A stretch of DNA of 64,000 bases from Smittia aterrima. Its lineage: Eukaryota > Arthropoda > Insecta > Diptera > Chironomidae. Under the pieces are notes generated by a model. That model ran no database searches. It worked only from the letters and a program-made list of their open reading frames with translations, and was not told where the DNA came from. The stretch is taken from the NCBI GenBank assembly GCA_033063855.1, contig CP093830.1, positions 13,330,854 through 13,394,853 on the forward strand, given 5' to 3'. Numbering within the stretch: position 1 is the first letter of the stretch; every line of letters begins with the position of its first letter. Shown here piece by piece: positions 22,931 through 31,949 of this stretch. Both the position numbers and the translations under genes were made by a program.

Positions 22931-23142
22931 ATAAAATCTGAAATAAATTGAAGATTGTTTAAATATTGTCTTCATAGACCAACAATCTATAATTCGATCT
23001 TTCACTGCTCATCGTGATACTTGTTGGTTCAGCGGCTGTAAAAATTAAACTGACCGAGAAATCTTTAATGAAAAGGTTTTTCGTAGAAAATTTTCTGACA
23101 TGTGAACTCTCGAACAGGAAATTTTGTGATTGAACTGAATTA

Positions 23143-23187
23143 TCACGAGATCGTGACAAGAACTTCCAACAAATTTTACTATAAAAG
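23143..23187 (+). promoter_or_regulatory. Array gene 2 promoter: palindrome plus TATA box
   Basis: TCACGAGATCGTGAC at 23,143-23,157, conserved 'aagaacttccaacaaatttt' spacer, TATAAAAG at 23,180-23,187. Confidence 0.75.
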
Positions 23188-23226
23188 AATCGATTCAAAA
23201 TTGTTTCTCATTGCAAATCAATTAAA

Positions 23227-23669
23227 ATGTTCCTAAAATCACTGATTTCAGTTTTCGCTTTCATTGGCTGTGAGTTATTAAATCAAATTCAATTTCAATT
23301 GAGTTAATTTGAGCTTTAGTTGTTACAGGAGGCGGCGACATTAATTGTAATGATGTCAACAAAATTGCAAATCCTCTCATCGAGGAATTGAACCGAACTG
23401 TGACGAGAGTCACTAACGAATATCTTGCTCTCGATGCTTTCCCACCCGGATCAGATTGTCTCAGTTTCGAAATGACTCTCGATGAGATTAGAATCGACTT
23501 TACGAAAAGATTTCAAATAGCTTTTCGTACCGATCTTTCAAAAATTGTCAACTGCCTTTATGATAATGTCAATTCCGTTGTCGAGTATGCTACAAGATCC
23601 AAGGAATTGGTCAGAAGCCACATGCAGGAAATAATGAACAAAGAGTCGTCGCCACTTTCCAGGCCATAA
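23227..23669 (+). CDS. Array gene 2: secreted family member lacking the second cysteine
   Basis: Exons 23,227-23,269 and 23,320-23,669 give 130 residues with leader MFLKSLISVFAFIG and FVTGGG at the exon 2 start. One family domain. The invariant second Cys of the C-x24-C-x11-C core is Tyr here (TNEYLALD), leaving three Cys in the mature chain. The rest is well preserved, including an NRT glycosylation sequon in helix-like region 1. Frame, promoter and splice sites are intact, so the change is more likely divergence than decay. Function unknown. Confidence 0.8.
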
Positions 23670-23819
23670 AATAAAATTTTGAAATAAAGTCTAGGACTAT
23701 CTAAATATTTTTTTAAACACCGATCAGTGACTTAGCAGCTATAAAAAGTACACTGAACGAGAAACATTTCAGATTCATTTGAAAGTCTCGAACAGAAAAC
23801 TTTTTGATTGAACTGAAAT

Positions 23820-23864
23820 TCACGAAATCGTGATAACAACTTCCAATAAATTTTAATATAAAAG
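23820..23864 (+). promoter_or_regulatory. Array gene 3 promoter: palindrome plus TATA box
   Basis: TCACGAAATCGTGAT at 23,820-23,834 and TATAAAAG at 23,857-23,864. Confidence 0.75.
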
Positions 23865-23905
23865 GAATAATAATTGATATCGTTTCTCATTACAAATCAA
23901 TTGAA

Positions 23906-24337
23906 ATGTTTGTTAAGTTGCTGATTTCAGTGTTCGCTTTCATTAGCTGTGAGTTATTAAAGTCAAAATCAAGTTCTTGTTAAAGTTGTGCTTTAGTTGT
24001 TTCAGGAGGTGGTGACATTGAATGCGATGAAGTCAACAAAGTTGCATATCCTATCATCGAAGAATTGAACCAAACTGTGACGAGAGTAGTTGAAGAATGT
24101 CTTGCTCTCAATGAGGTTCCTGTCGGATCTGCTTGTCTCACTTTCGAAACGACTCTGGATGAGATTAGAATCGACGCTATGAATAGACTTCTAAACGTGT
24201 TTGGTCCCGATCTCGAAAAAGTTGTCGATTGCTTTTATGATTACGGACTTTCCGTTGTTGAGTATGCCACGAGCTCCAGGGATTTGGTCAACCAACACAT
24301 CCAAGAAATACAAGACCATCAGTCCACGGCGGTCTGA
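23906..24337 (+). CDS. Array gene 3: secreted cysteine protein
   Basis: Exons 23,906-23,948 and 23,997-24,337 give 127 residues. Leader MFVKLLISVFAFIS, then FVSGGGDIEC. One domain with C-x24-C-x11-C and a fourth Cys in VVDCFYDY. An NQT sequon is present. Closest sibling is gene 6 on the opposite strand (shared LTFETTLDEIRIDA and QEIQDHQSTAV ending). Polyadenylation signal AATAAA is just downstream. Function unknown. Confidence 0.85.
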
Positions 24338-24480
24338 CCACTGTTTGAAAATAAAGTCAAAATAAATTTTTTTCCAATCAAAGTTGAAGATAATTTGAAA
24401 GCACGAACTTTCTTGAAACTTTTCACATAATTCCTTTTTCGCTGCTTCTCGTAAAGCTTATTTCTAATTGGCTCGTTTTT

Positions 24481-24525
24481 GCACGAGAACGTGACAAGAA
24501 CTTCCAATAAATTTTACTATAAAAG
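24481..24525 (+). promoter_or_regulatory. Array gene 4 promoter: palindrome variant plus TATA box
   Basis: GCACGAGAACGTGAC at 24,481-24,495 (half-sites less symmetric than in gene 1) and TATAAAAG at 24,518-24,525. Confidence 0.7.
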
Positions 24526-24564
24526 AATCGTTTCAAAATTTATTCTCATTACAAATCAAATGAA

Positions 24565-25013
24565 ATGTTTGTTAAGTCGTTGATTTCAGTTCTCGCTTTC
24601 ATTAGCTGTGAGTTATTTATTCAAAATTAAGTTCTAGTTAAATTGATTCAATTTTTTTTGACTCAGTTGTTTCAGGAGGCGGTGAAATGGCATGCGATGA
24701 TGTCAAGATAATTGCAGATCCTATCTTCGAAGAATTTAACCAAACTATAGCAAACGTAGTTAATGAATGTCTTGCTCTCGAAGTTGTTCCTGTCGGATCA
24801 GTTTGTCTCAGTTTCAATATGACTCTGGATGGGATTGTAAACGAGTATATGGGTAGACTTCAAGCAGCTTTTGATGTCAATTTTGGAAAAATTATGAGCT
24901 GCATTACTGATTCCTTCAATTCTGTTTATGACTATGGTTTGCATTCCATCGACCAAATCAAAGCCCACTTGCAGGAAATTTCGGATAATCAGACGTCGCC
25001 AACTTCCAGTTAA
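24565..25013 (+). CDS. Array gene 4: secreted cysteine protein
   Basis: Exons 24,565-24,607 and 24,667-25,013 give 129 residues. Leader MFVKSLISVLAFIS, then FVSGGGEMACDD. Core C-x24-C-x11-C-x31-C with NQT sequon. Mirror partner of gene 5, with which it converges; the stops are about 200 bases apart. Function unknown. Confidence 0.85.
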
Positions 25014-25210
25014 TAAAATAAAACTTGAAAATAAAGTCGAAATTCGAAATACATTTCTTGAAGATAATTTTATTCCACTCAAGCACGAGAGTTTTTGATA
25101 ATTTGATAGAGTGTAGTGGGATATTCGCCACAAAGCCGATTGTGGGTCTCGATTCTTTGGTGACTAATTAAGCTGTAGATAGAGCACCAAACCTTCTATA
25201 TTCAGTAGCT

Positions 25211-25642
25211 TTATTTCCAATCTTGTATTTCTTTTACGTGGCTTTTGACCATTTGCTTCAATTTCTCAATATTGTCAATGAATGAATTGAGAGTTTGAAA
25301 AATGCAATTCATAATTTTTCCAAATTCGCTTCCAAACGTTGCTCGAAGTCTACTCACATAGTCTGCTACAACCTTATTCAGAGTCGTTTCGATACTGAGA
25401 CAAACTGATCCGACAGGAACAACTTCAAGAGCAAGACATTCATCAATTACTCTCGCCGCAGTTTGATTGAATGCTTCGAAGATTGGATCTGCAACTTTGT
25501 TGATATCATCGCATGCCATTTCACCGCCTCCTGAAACAACTGAGTTAAAAAAAAATTGAATCAATTTAACTTGAACTTAGTTTTTACTAAATAACTCACA
25601 GCTAATGAAAGCAAAAACTAAAATCAACGTCTTAACAAACAT
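25211..25642 (-). CDS. Array gene 5: secreted cysteine protein
   Basis: Minus-strand exons 25,642-25,600 and 25,539-25,211 give 123 residues. Leader MFVKTLILVFAFIS, exon 2 FVSGGGEMACDD. Core C-x24-C-x11-C plus a fourth Cys in IMNCIF. The C-terminus is short (EIQDWK), without the Pro/Ser tail of gene 4. Function unknown. Confidence 0.85.
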
Positions 25643-25681
25643 TTCATTTATTTTGTATTGAGAATAAATTTTGAAATGTTT

Positions 25682-25726
25682 CTTTTATAGTAAAATTTAT
25701 TGGAAGTTCTTGTCACGTTCTCGTGC
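25682..25726 (-). promoter_or_regulatory. Array gene 5 promoter: palindrome variant plus TATA box
   Basis: On the minus strand GCACGAGAACGTGAC (25,726-25,712) and TATAAAAG (25,689-25,682), the same variant as gene 4. Confidence 0.7.
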
Positions 25727-25844
25727 AAAAACGAGCTATTAGAAATAAGCTTTACGAGGAGCAGCGAAAAAAAGGAATTATGTGAAAAGTTTCACGAAAG
25801 TTCTTGCTTTCAAATTATCATCAACTTTGATTTTCAAACAGTGG

Positions 25845-26275
25845 TCAGACCGCTGTGGACTGATGGTCTTGTATTTCTTGGATGTGTTGGTTGACTAAAC
25901 CCCAGGATTTCATAGCATAATCAACAACGGAAAATCCGTAATCATGAAAGCAATCGACAACTTTTTCAAGATTGTCACCAAACGCTGCTTCAAATCTATT
26001 CACAGCGTCGATTCTAATCTCATCCAGAGTCGTTTCGAAAGTGAGACAATCTGATCCGGGAGGAACCTCATTGAGAGCAAGACATTCTTCAGTTTCTCTC
26101 GTCACAGTTCGGTTCAAGTCTTCGATAATAGGATATGCAATTATGTAGACTCCATCGCATGCAATGTCACCGCCTCCTGAAACAACTGAAGCACGAATTA
26201 AACAAGGAATTGATTTTGATTAAATAACTTACAGCCAATGAAAGCGAAAACTGAAATCAACGGCTTGACAAACAT
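25845..26275 (-). CDS. Array gene 6: secreted cysteine protein
   Basis: Minus-strand exons 26,275-26,233 and 26,185-25,845 give 127 residues. Leader MFVKPLISVFAFIG (donor GTAAG rather than GTGAG), exon 2 FVSGGGDIACDG. Core C-x24-C-x11-C with fourth Cys VVDCFHDY and NRT sequon. Same C-terminal ending as gene 3. Function unknown. Confidence 0.85.
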
Positions 26276-26314
26276 TTCAATTGATTTGTAATGAGAATAA
26301 ATTTTGAAATGTTT

Positions 26315-26359
26315 CTTTTATAGCAAAATTTATTGGAAGTTCTTGTCACGATTTCGTCT
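26315..26359 (-). promoter_or_regulatory. Array gene 6 promoter: degenerate palindrome plus TATA box
   Basis: On the minus strand AGACGAAATCGTGAC (26,359-26,345) and TATAAAAG (26,322-26,315). The half-site nearer the TATA box is intact, the outer one mutated. Confidence 0.7.
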
Positions 26360-26560
26360 GTCAGCAAAAAAAGTTAAGGTAAAGTTTCACACCGAAAAAG
26401 TGAAAATCGAAAAAGGCCTTTTACCATGTGACCGGTGTTCCAAAGTTTTACTGCTACGATCGAAAAATAATTCTGACGGAAAATGTCTTTTCGTAGAAAA
26501 TCTTCTGAAACGTTTAATTCTTGTACCGGAAACTCTGAGATTGAATAGAAAAAAAAAGTA

Positions 26561-26604
26561 GTCAAGAGATCGTGACAACTTCTCGACCGTTTTTAATATA
26601 AAAG
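26561..26604 (+). promoter_or_regulatory. Array gene 7 promoter: half palindrome plus TATA box
   Basis: GTCAAGAGATCGTGAC at 26,561-26,576 and TATAAAAG at 26,597-26,604; outer half-site degenerate. Confidence 0.65.
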
Positions 26605-26645
26605 AAATACTATTTGATATCGTTTTTCATTTGAAATCAATTAAA

Positions 26646-27377
26646 ATGTTTATAAAGTCGCTGATTTCAGTTTTCGTTTTCATTGGCTGTGAGTAAATAT
26701 ATCTATTTAAATTTCAATTAAATTAATTTGTGCTTCAGTTGTTTCAGGAGGCGGTGACATTGCATGCGATGATATCAACATAATTTCAGATCCAATCATC
26801 GAAGAATTCAATCAAACTGCGGCGAGAATAATTGATGAATGTCTTGCTCTCGAAGTTGTTCCTGTCGGATCAGTTTGTCTCAGTATCGAAATGACTCTGG
26901 ATGCGATTAGAGCCGACTATACGAATAGACTTCAAAACGCATTTGAAATCGATTTTATTAAAATTATGAATTGCATTTATGATAATGTCAATTCCATCGT
27001 TGAGTATATTGAGAAATCGAAGGAAGTGGTCAGCAGCCACATGAAAGAAATAGAAAATCGAGATCACTGTGTATCTACAATCAGTGCAACAAATCCTATT
27101 TTTGAAGAGTTCCATAAAAAATTAACAGAAGTAACTAAAGAATGTCTTGCTCTCGACGTAGATTTTCCCGAATCATCTTTCCACCGTTTCTATGCGATCA
27201 TGAATGAATAGATACATGGATAAAATTTTCACAACAAATGTCAACCAAATTGACCCAACTTGCATTCAAGATGATCTGAAGTCGATGACTGATCATTTTG
27301 TGGAATCCGAGGAGAAAATCAGAGCTCACTTGCAAGAAATACAAGATAATGAGGCATTGCTACCTTTCAGTCCATGA
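26646..27377 (+). pseudogene. Array gene 7: two-domain member broken by a 4-base insertion
   Basis: Exon 1 26,646-26,688; exon 2 from 26,739. The frame runs through domain 1 (intact C-x24-C-x11-C) and half of domain 2, then stops at 27,211. Compared with gene 9, four extra bases (GATA) interrupt the codon series after MNE at about 27,211-27,214. After them the homologous frame resumes unbroken to a TGA at 27,375-27,377. Domain 2 has also lost its third Cys (PESSF where gene 9 has PESAC). The truncated product (174 residues) could still be made and secreted, but the second domain looks lost. Confidence 0.75.
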
Positions 27378-27484
27378 AATAAAATTTGAAATTATTCAGT
27401 CAAGCACGAACTTTCGTGAAACTTTTCACATAATTCACTGCTCATCGTAAAACTTATTTACTTAGCTTAATTGGCTCGTTTTCG

Positions 27485-27528
27485 GACGAGATCGTGACAA
27501 GAACTTCCAACAAATTTTACTATAAAAG
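27485..27528 (+). promoter_or_regulatory. Array gene 8 promoter: palindrome plus TATA box
   Basis: GACGAGATCGTGAC at 27,485-27,498 and TATAAAAG at 27,521-27,528. Confidence 0.75.
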
Positions 27529-27567
27529 AAACTTTTCAAAATCTATTCTCATTACAAGTCAAGTGAA

Positions 27568-27983
27568 ATGTTTCTAAAGACGTTGATTTCAGTTTTCGCT
27601 TTCATTAGCTGTGAGTTGTAAAGTCAAAATCAAGTTCTTGTTTAATTTGTGCTTTAGTTGTTTCAGGAGGTGGCGACACTGAATGCGATGGAGTCAACAT
27701 AATTGCAGATCCAATCATCGAAAAATTCAACCAAACAATAGCAAAAGTAATTGAAGAATGTCTTGCTCTCGAAGTTCTTCCTGTCGAATCAGTTTGTCTC
27801 GATATCGATTTTACTCTGGGTGAAATTAGATTTGAATATTCGGAAAAACTTCAAGCAGCGTTTGGAGACGAATTTGAAAAAATAACGAACTGCCTTCTCG
27901 AAAACTTCATGTCCGTTTATAACTATGGTACACGTTCCATTGAGAAAATCAACGCCCACTTGAAAGAACTACAGGATAATTAG
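27568..27983 (+). CDS. Array gene 8: secreted cysteine protein
   Basis: Exons 27,568-27,610 and 27,658-27,983 give 122 residues. It is easily missed because exon 2 has no early ATG. Leader MFLKTLISVFAFIS, exon 2 FVSGGGDTECDG. Core C-x24-C-x11-C with fourth Cys ITNCLL and NQT sequon. Ends KELQDN where genes 11-12 continue for several residues. Function unknown. Confidence 0.85.
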
Positions 27984-28234
27984 ACAACGTCAACTTCCAG
28001 TTAATGAAATAAAACTTGAAAATAAAGGAAATACATTGCTTGAAGAATATCTCAATATTTTCTTTACACCAACAATCAATAATTTTATTCCAATTAAAGT
28101 TGAAGATATTTCAACATTTCACAGCTCATCGTAACGCTGAGACCAGTAGCTGTTAAAAGTATGATCTAAGAATCATTTTAAAATGTTTAATTTTAAACAG
28201 GAAACTTTGAGATTGAATTGAAATAAAAAATTTA

Positions 28235-28278
28235 GTCACGAGATCGTGATCACTTCTCGACCAATTTTAATATAAAAG
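28235..28278 (+). promoter_or_regulatory. Array gene 9 promoter: palindrome plus TATA box
   Basis: GTCACGAGATCGTGAT at 28,235-28,250 and TATAAAAG at 28,271-28,278. Confidence 0.75.
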
Positions 28279-28319
28279 GAATATTATTTGATAGCGTTCT
28301 TCATTTGAAATCAATTAAA

Positions 28320-29041
28320 ATGTTTGTAAAGTCGCTGATTTCAGTTTTCGCTTACATTGGCTGTGAGTTATTTAGTCAAAATGAATTGAGTTATTTTGTG
28401 CTCCAGTTGTTTCAGGAGGTGGCGAAATTGCATGCGATGATATCAACAAAGTTGCAAATCCTATCATCGAAGAATTCAACCAAACTGTTACGAGAGTAAT
28501 TGATGAATGTCTTGCTCTCGATGTTGTTCCTTCCGGATCAGTTTGTCTCAGTATCGAAATGACTCTCGATGCGATTAGATTCGACTTTACGAATAAAATT
28601 CTAGCAGCGTTTGATTTCGATTTTACTAAAATTGAAAACTGCATTCATGATAATGTCAATTCCATCGATGAGTATATTGAGAAATCGAAGGAAGTGGTCA
28701 GCAGCCACGTGAAAGAAATTGAAAATCGAGATCATTGTGAATCAACAATCAATGCAACAATTCCAATACTTGAAGAGTTCCATCAAAAGTTAACAGAAGT
28801 AACTGAAGAATGTCTTGCTATCGACGTAGATTTTCCCGAATCAGCTTGCCATCGTTTCGATGCGATCATGAAAGAATACATGGAAAAACTTTTCACCGCA
28901 AATGACAACCAAGTTGACCCAACCTGCATTCAAGATGATCTGAAATCGATGACTGATCATTTTGCGGAATCCGAGGAGAAAATCAGAGCCCACTTGCAAG
29001 AAATACAAGACAATGAGGCATTGCTACCTTTCAGTCCATGA
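28320..29041 (+). CDS. Array gene 9: secreted cysteine protein, two domains
   Basis: Exons 28,320-28,362 and 28,407-29,041 give 225 residues. Leader MFVKSLISVFAYIG, exon 2 FVSGGGEIACDD. Two tandem domains, each with C-x24-C-x11-C and a later Cys; the intact sister of broken gene 7, almost identical in domain 2. Gene 1 is the only other intact two-domain member. Function unknown. Confidence 0.85.
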
Positions 29042-29156
29042 AATAAAATTTGAAATTATTCAATCAAGCACGAACTTTCGTGAAACTTTTCACATAATTC
29101 CATAGTTCACTGCTCATCGTAAAGCTTATTTACTTAGCTTAATTGGCTCGTTTTCG

Positions 29157-29200
29157 GACGAGATCGTGACAAGAACTTTCAACAAATTTTACTATAAAAG
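29157..29200 (+). promoter_or_regulatory. Array gene 10 promoter: palindrome plus TATA box
   Basis: GACGAGATCGTGAC at 29,157-29,170 and TATAAAAG at 29,193-29,200. Confidence 0.75.
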
Positions 29201-29239
29201 AAACTTTTCAAAATCTATTCTCATTACAAATCAAGTGAA

Positions 29240-29655
29240 ATGTTTCCAAAGTTGTTGATTTCAGTTTTCGCCGCTGTGAGTCTCTATGGCTGTGAGTTGT
29301 AAAGTCAAAATCAATTTCTTGTTTAATTTGTGCTTCAGTTGTTTCAGGAGGTGGCGACACTGAATGCGATGGAGTCAACATAATTGCAGATCCAATCTTC
29401 GCAGAATTCAACCAAACAATGGCGAACGTAATTAATGGTTGTCTTGCTCTCGAAGTTGTTCCAGTCGGATCAGTTTGTCTCAGTATCGACATGACTCTGA
29501 GTAAGGTTGTAGAAGATTATGTGCGAAGACTTCAAGCAGCGTTTGGAAGCGAGTTTGGAAAAGTATCGAACTGCATTCTCGAAACCTACATGACCATTTA
29601 TGATTATGGTACGCGTTCCATTGAGAAAATCAATGCCCACTTGCAAGAACTTTAA
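29240..29655 (+). CDS. Array gene 10: secreted cysteine protein with altered leader exon
   Basis: Exons 29,240-29,291 and 29,339-29,655 give 122 residues. Exon 1 is 52 bases instead of 43. It contains two GCTGTGAGT-like donor sequences; only the second keeps the phase needed for FVSGGG. Leader MFPKLLISVFAAVSLYG. Core C-x24-C-x11-C, fourth Cys VSNCIL, NQT sequon. Ends HLQEL. Function unknown. Confidence 0.8.
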
Positions 29656-29779
29656 GAAAATCAGTTGCCAACTTTCAGTCCATGAAATAAAACTTGAAAA
29701 TAAAATCGAAATACATTGCATCTCAACATTTATTTGTTATCAATATATTGATATATTCAATAATTTAATTTCAATTAAA

Positions 29780-30200
29780 GTTGAAGATATTTCAACCTTT
29801 CACTGCTCATCGTAATTCTTATTGTCTCAGGAGCTGTTAAAAGAGATTAAAATGAAATGAAACAAATAACAGTCGCAGTTCGTAACTTTACTGGGTTAAC
29901 TGGTCAGATATGGATTCAATGTGTGGAGCTTGGATTTTCTGGGATTATTTACATTGTCTTGACCAGCTGATCACTTAATGAAAAGAACTCAATTTGTGTG
30001 AGTTGTAATTCTAGTTCATGAAATAAAATTTGAAACACAAACTATTATTTGCATTATCTTGACCAGCTGATCACTTTATGAAAAAGTGGCGAACATAAGA
30101 AAGTGGCGAATTTCAGAGGTTTGAGTGTATTCAACCAAGCACAAACTATCGTGAAATTTTTCACATAATTCCCTATTTCACTGCTCCTCGTAAAGCTTAT
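29780..30200. other. Decayed array flank without a gene
   Basis: Contains duplicated pieces of array 3' and 5' flanks ('tcactgctcatcgtaa', 'aggagctgttaaaag', 'catgaaataaaatttgaaa') in scrambled order. It also has an internal short direct repeat around 'ttgaccagctgatcactt' at about 29,957 and 30,058. It looks like a lost array unit. Confidence 0.5.
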
Positions 30201-30220
30201 TATTAATTAGCTCGTTTTCG

Positions 30221-30264
30221 GACGAGATCGTGATAAGAACTTCCAACAAATTTTACTATAAAAG
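30221..30264 (+). promoter_or_regulatory. Array gene 11 promoter: palindrome plus TATA box
   Basis: GACGAGATCGTGAT at 30,221-30,234 and TATAAAAG at 30,257-30,264. Confidence 0.75.
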
Positions 30265-30303
30265 AAACTTTTCAAAATCTATTCTCATTACAAGTCAAGT
30301 GAA

Positions 30304-30751
30304 ATGTTTCTAAAGACGTTGATTTTAGTTTTCGCTTTCATTAGCTGTGAGTTGTAAAGTCAAATTCTTGTTCTATGAAAATTGATTTAATTTTTCTGAC
30401 TCAGTTGTTTCAGGAGGCGGTGAAACGAATTGCGATGATGTCAAAATAATTGCAAATCCTATCTTTGAAGCATACAACCAATCTATGACAAACGTAATTT
30501 ATGGTTGCCTTGGTCTCGAAGTTGTTCCTGTCGAATCTTCTTGTCTCAGTATCGATTTGACTCTGAGAAGGATTGTAGATGTGGTTCTGGATAGACTTCA
30601 AGCAGCGTTTGGAAGCGAATTTGAAAAAACAGCGAACTGTCTTGTCGGACCCATCCTTTCACTTAATGCGTATGCTTCGCGTTCCATTGAGGAAATCAGA
30701 GCCCACTTGAAAGAACTACAGGAAAATCAGTTGCCAACTTTCAGTCCATGA
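30304..30751 (+). CDS. Array gene 11: secreted cysteine protein
   Basis: Exons 30,304-30,346 and 30,405-30,751 give 129 residues. Leader MFLKTLILVFAFIS, exon 2 FVSGGGETNCDD. Core C-x24-C-x11-C, fourth Cys TANCLV; the sequon is NQS rather than NQT. Ends LPTFSP as gene 12. Function unknown. Confidence 0.85.
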
Positions 30752-31090
30752 AATAAAACTTGAAAATAAAATCGAAATACATTGCTTGAAGAATATCTCA
30801 ACATTTATTTTACACCAATAATCATTAATTTTATTCCAATTAAAGTTGAAGATATTGACTCAGGAGCTATTAAAAGTATGATGGCAGAATCCTTTTGAAG
30901 AAAACGGCTTTTCGTAGAAAATATTCTGAAATGTTTAATTCTTGAACAGACATCTCAAAGTAGTATTGAAACGCTGAGTTGTAATTTTAGTCCAAGAAAT
31001 AAAATTTGAAATTATTTAGTCAATCACGAAGTTTCGTAAAATTTTTCACATAATTCACTGCTCATCGTAAAGCTTATTGGCTCGTTTTCG

Positions 31091-31134
31091 GACGAGATCG
31101 TGACAAGAACTTCGAACAAATTTTACTATAAAAG
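31091..31134 (+). promoter_or_regulatory. Array gene 12 promoter: palindrome plus TATA box
   Basis: GACGAGATCGTGAC at 31,091-31,104 and TATAAAAG at 31,127-31,134. Confidence 0.75.
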
Positions 31135-31173
31135 AAACTTTTCAAAATCTTTTCTCATTACAAGTCAAGTGAA

Positions 31174-31613
31174 ATGTTTCTAAAGACGTTGATTTCAGTT
31201 TTCGCTTTCATTAGCTGTGAGTTGTAAAGTCAAAATCAATTTGATTTGAGTTAATTTGTGTTTCAGTTGTTTCAGGAGGTGGCAACACTGCATGTGATGG
31301 AATCAACTTAATTGCAGATCCAATCTTCAAAGAATTCAACCAAACAATGACAAACATAATTGAAGGATGTCTTGCTCTCGAAGTTGTTCCTGTCGAATCA
31401 GTTTGTCTCAGTATCGAAGCGACTTTGAATATGGTTGTAACCGATTATACGGGTAGACTTCGTGCAGCGTTTGGAAGCGAATTTGGAAAAATATCGAACT
31501 GCATCCTCGAAAACTACATGTCCGTTTTTGACTATGGTGCGCGTTCCATAGAGGAAATCAGAGCCCTCCTGAAAGAACTACAGGAAAATCAGTTGCCAAC
31601 TTTCAGTCCATGA
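31174..31613 (+). CDS. Array gene 12: secreted cysteine protein
   Basis: Exons 31,174-31,216 and 31,267-31,613 give 129 residues. Leader MFLKTLISVFAFIS, exon 2 FVSGGGNTACDG. Core C-x24-C-x11-C, fourth Cys ISNCIL, NQT sequon. Closest to genes 8, 10 and 11. Function unknown. Confidence 0.85.
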
Positions 31614-31851
31614 AATAAAACTTGAAAATAAACTCGAAATACATTGCTTGAAAAATATTTCAACATTTTCTTGACACCAACAATCAATAAATTTATTCCA
31701 GACAAGCAGTTTTAGATAACGTCGTTTAATAAAATATTTTGTTCTCTTTTCGATAGAGAAAAACTGCTTTCCTTTCTAAACTTCGATTTCTTTGTGAACA
31801 ATTTTTCGATTGTTTTGCTTTTTTATATTAAAAAGAAGTGAGCAGCTAAAA

Positions 31852-31909
31852 TCACGAGACTTGTATCGCTCGTGACATCAATTGCTTCCTGACTACTTTT
31901 ATATAAAAG
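31852..31909 (+). promoter_or_regulatory. Array gene 13 promoter: split palindrome plus TATA box
   Basis: Half-sites TCACGA (31,852-31,857) and TCGTGAC (31,870-31,876) are separated by 12 bases instead of 2. TATAAAAG is at 31,902-31,909. The TATA-proximal half-site keeps nearly the same distance to TATA as in the other copies. Confidence 0.6.
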
Positions 31910-31949
31910 AAATAATTTCCTTATCACTTCTCATTACGAATAATTCAAA

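Larger units (their letters stand above)
23820..25020 (+). repeat. Left arm of inverted duplication within the array
   Basis: Genes 3 and 4 and the DNA between them mirror genes 6 and 5 at 25,206-26,360. Gene 3 most resembles gene 6 and gene 4 resembles gene 5. The intergenic 24,400-24,500 is the reverse complement of 25,700-25,840 with small indels. Confidence 0.7.
25206..26360 (-). repeat. Right arm of inverted duplication within the array
   Basis: Reverse-complement counterpart of 23,820-25,020, carrying genes 5 and 6. The spacer between arms (about 25,020-25,205) is unique sequence and holds the convergent 3' ends. Confidence 0.7.

Noticed and set aside
23157..23180. Heat-shock element in 'agaacttcc' of the array promoters
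   Set aside because: It lacks the inverted nGAAn/nTTCn pentamer pairing needed for a heat-shock factor site; similarity is superficial.
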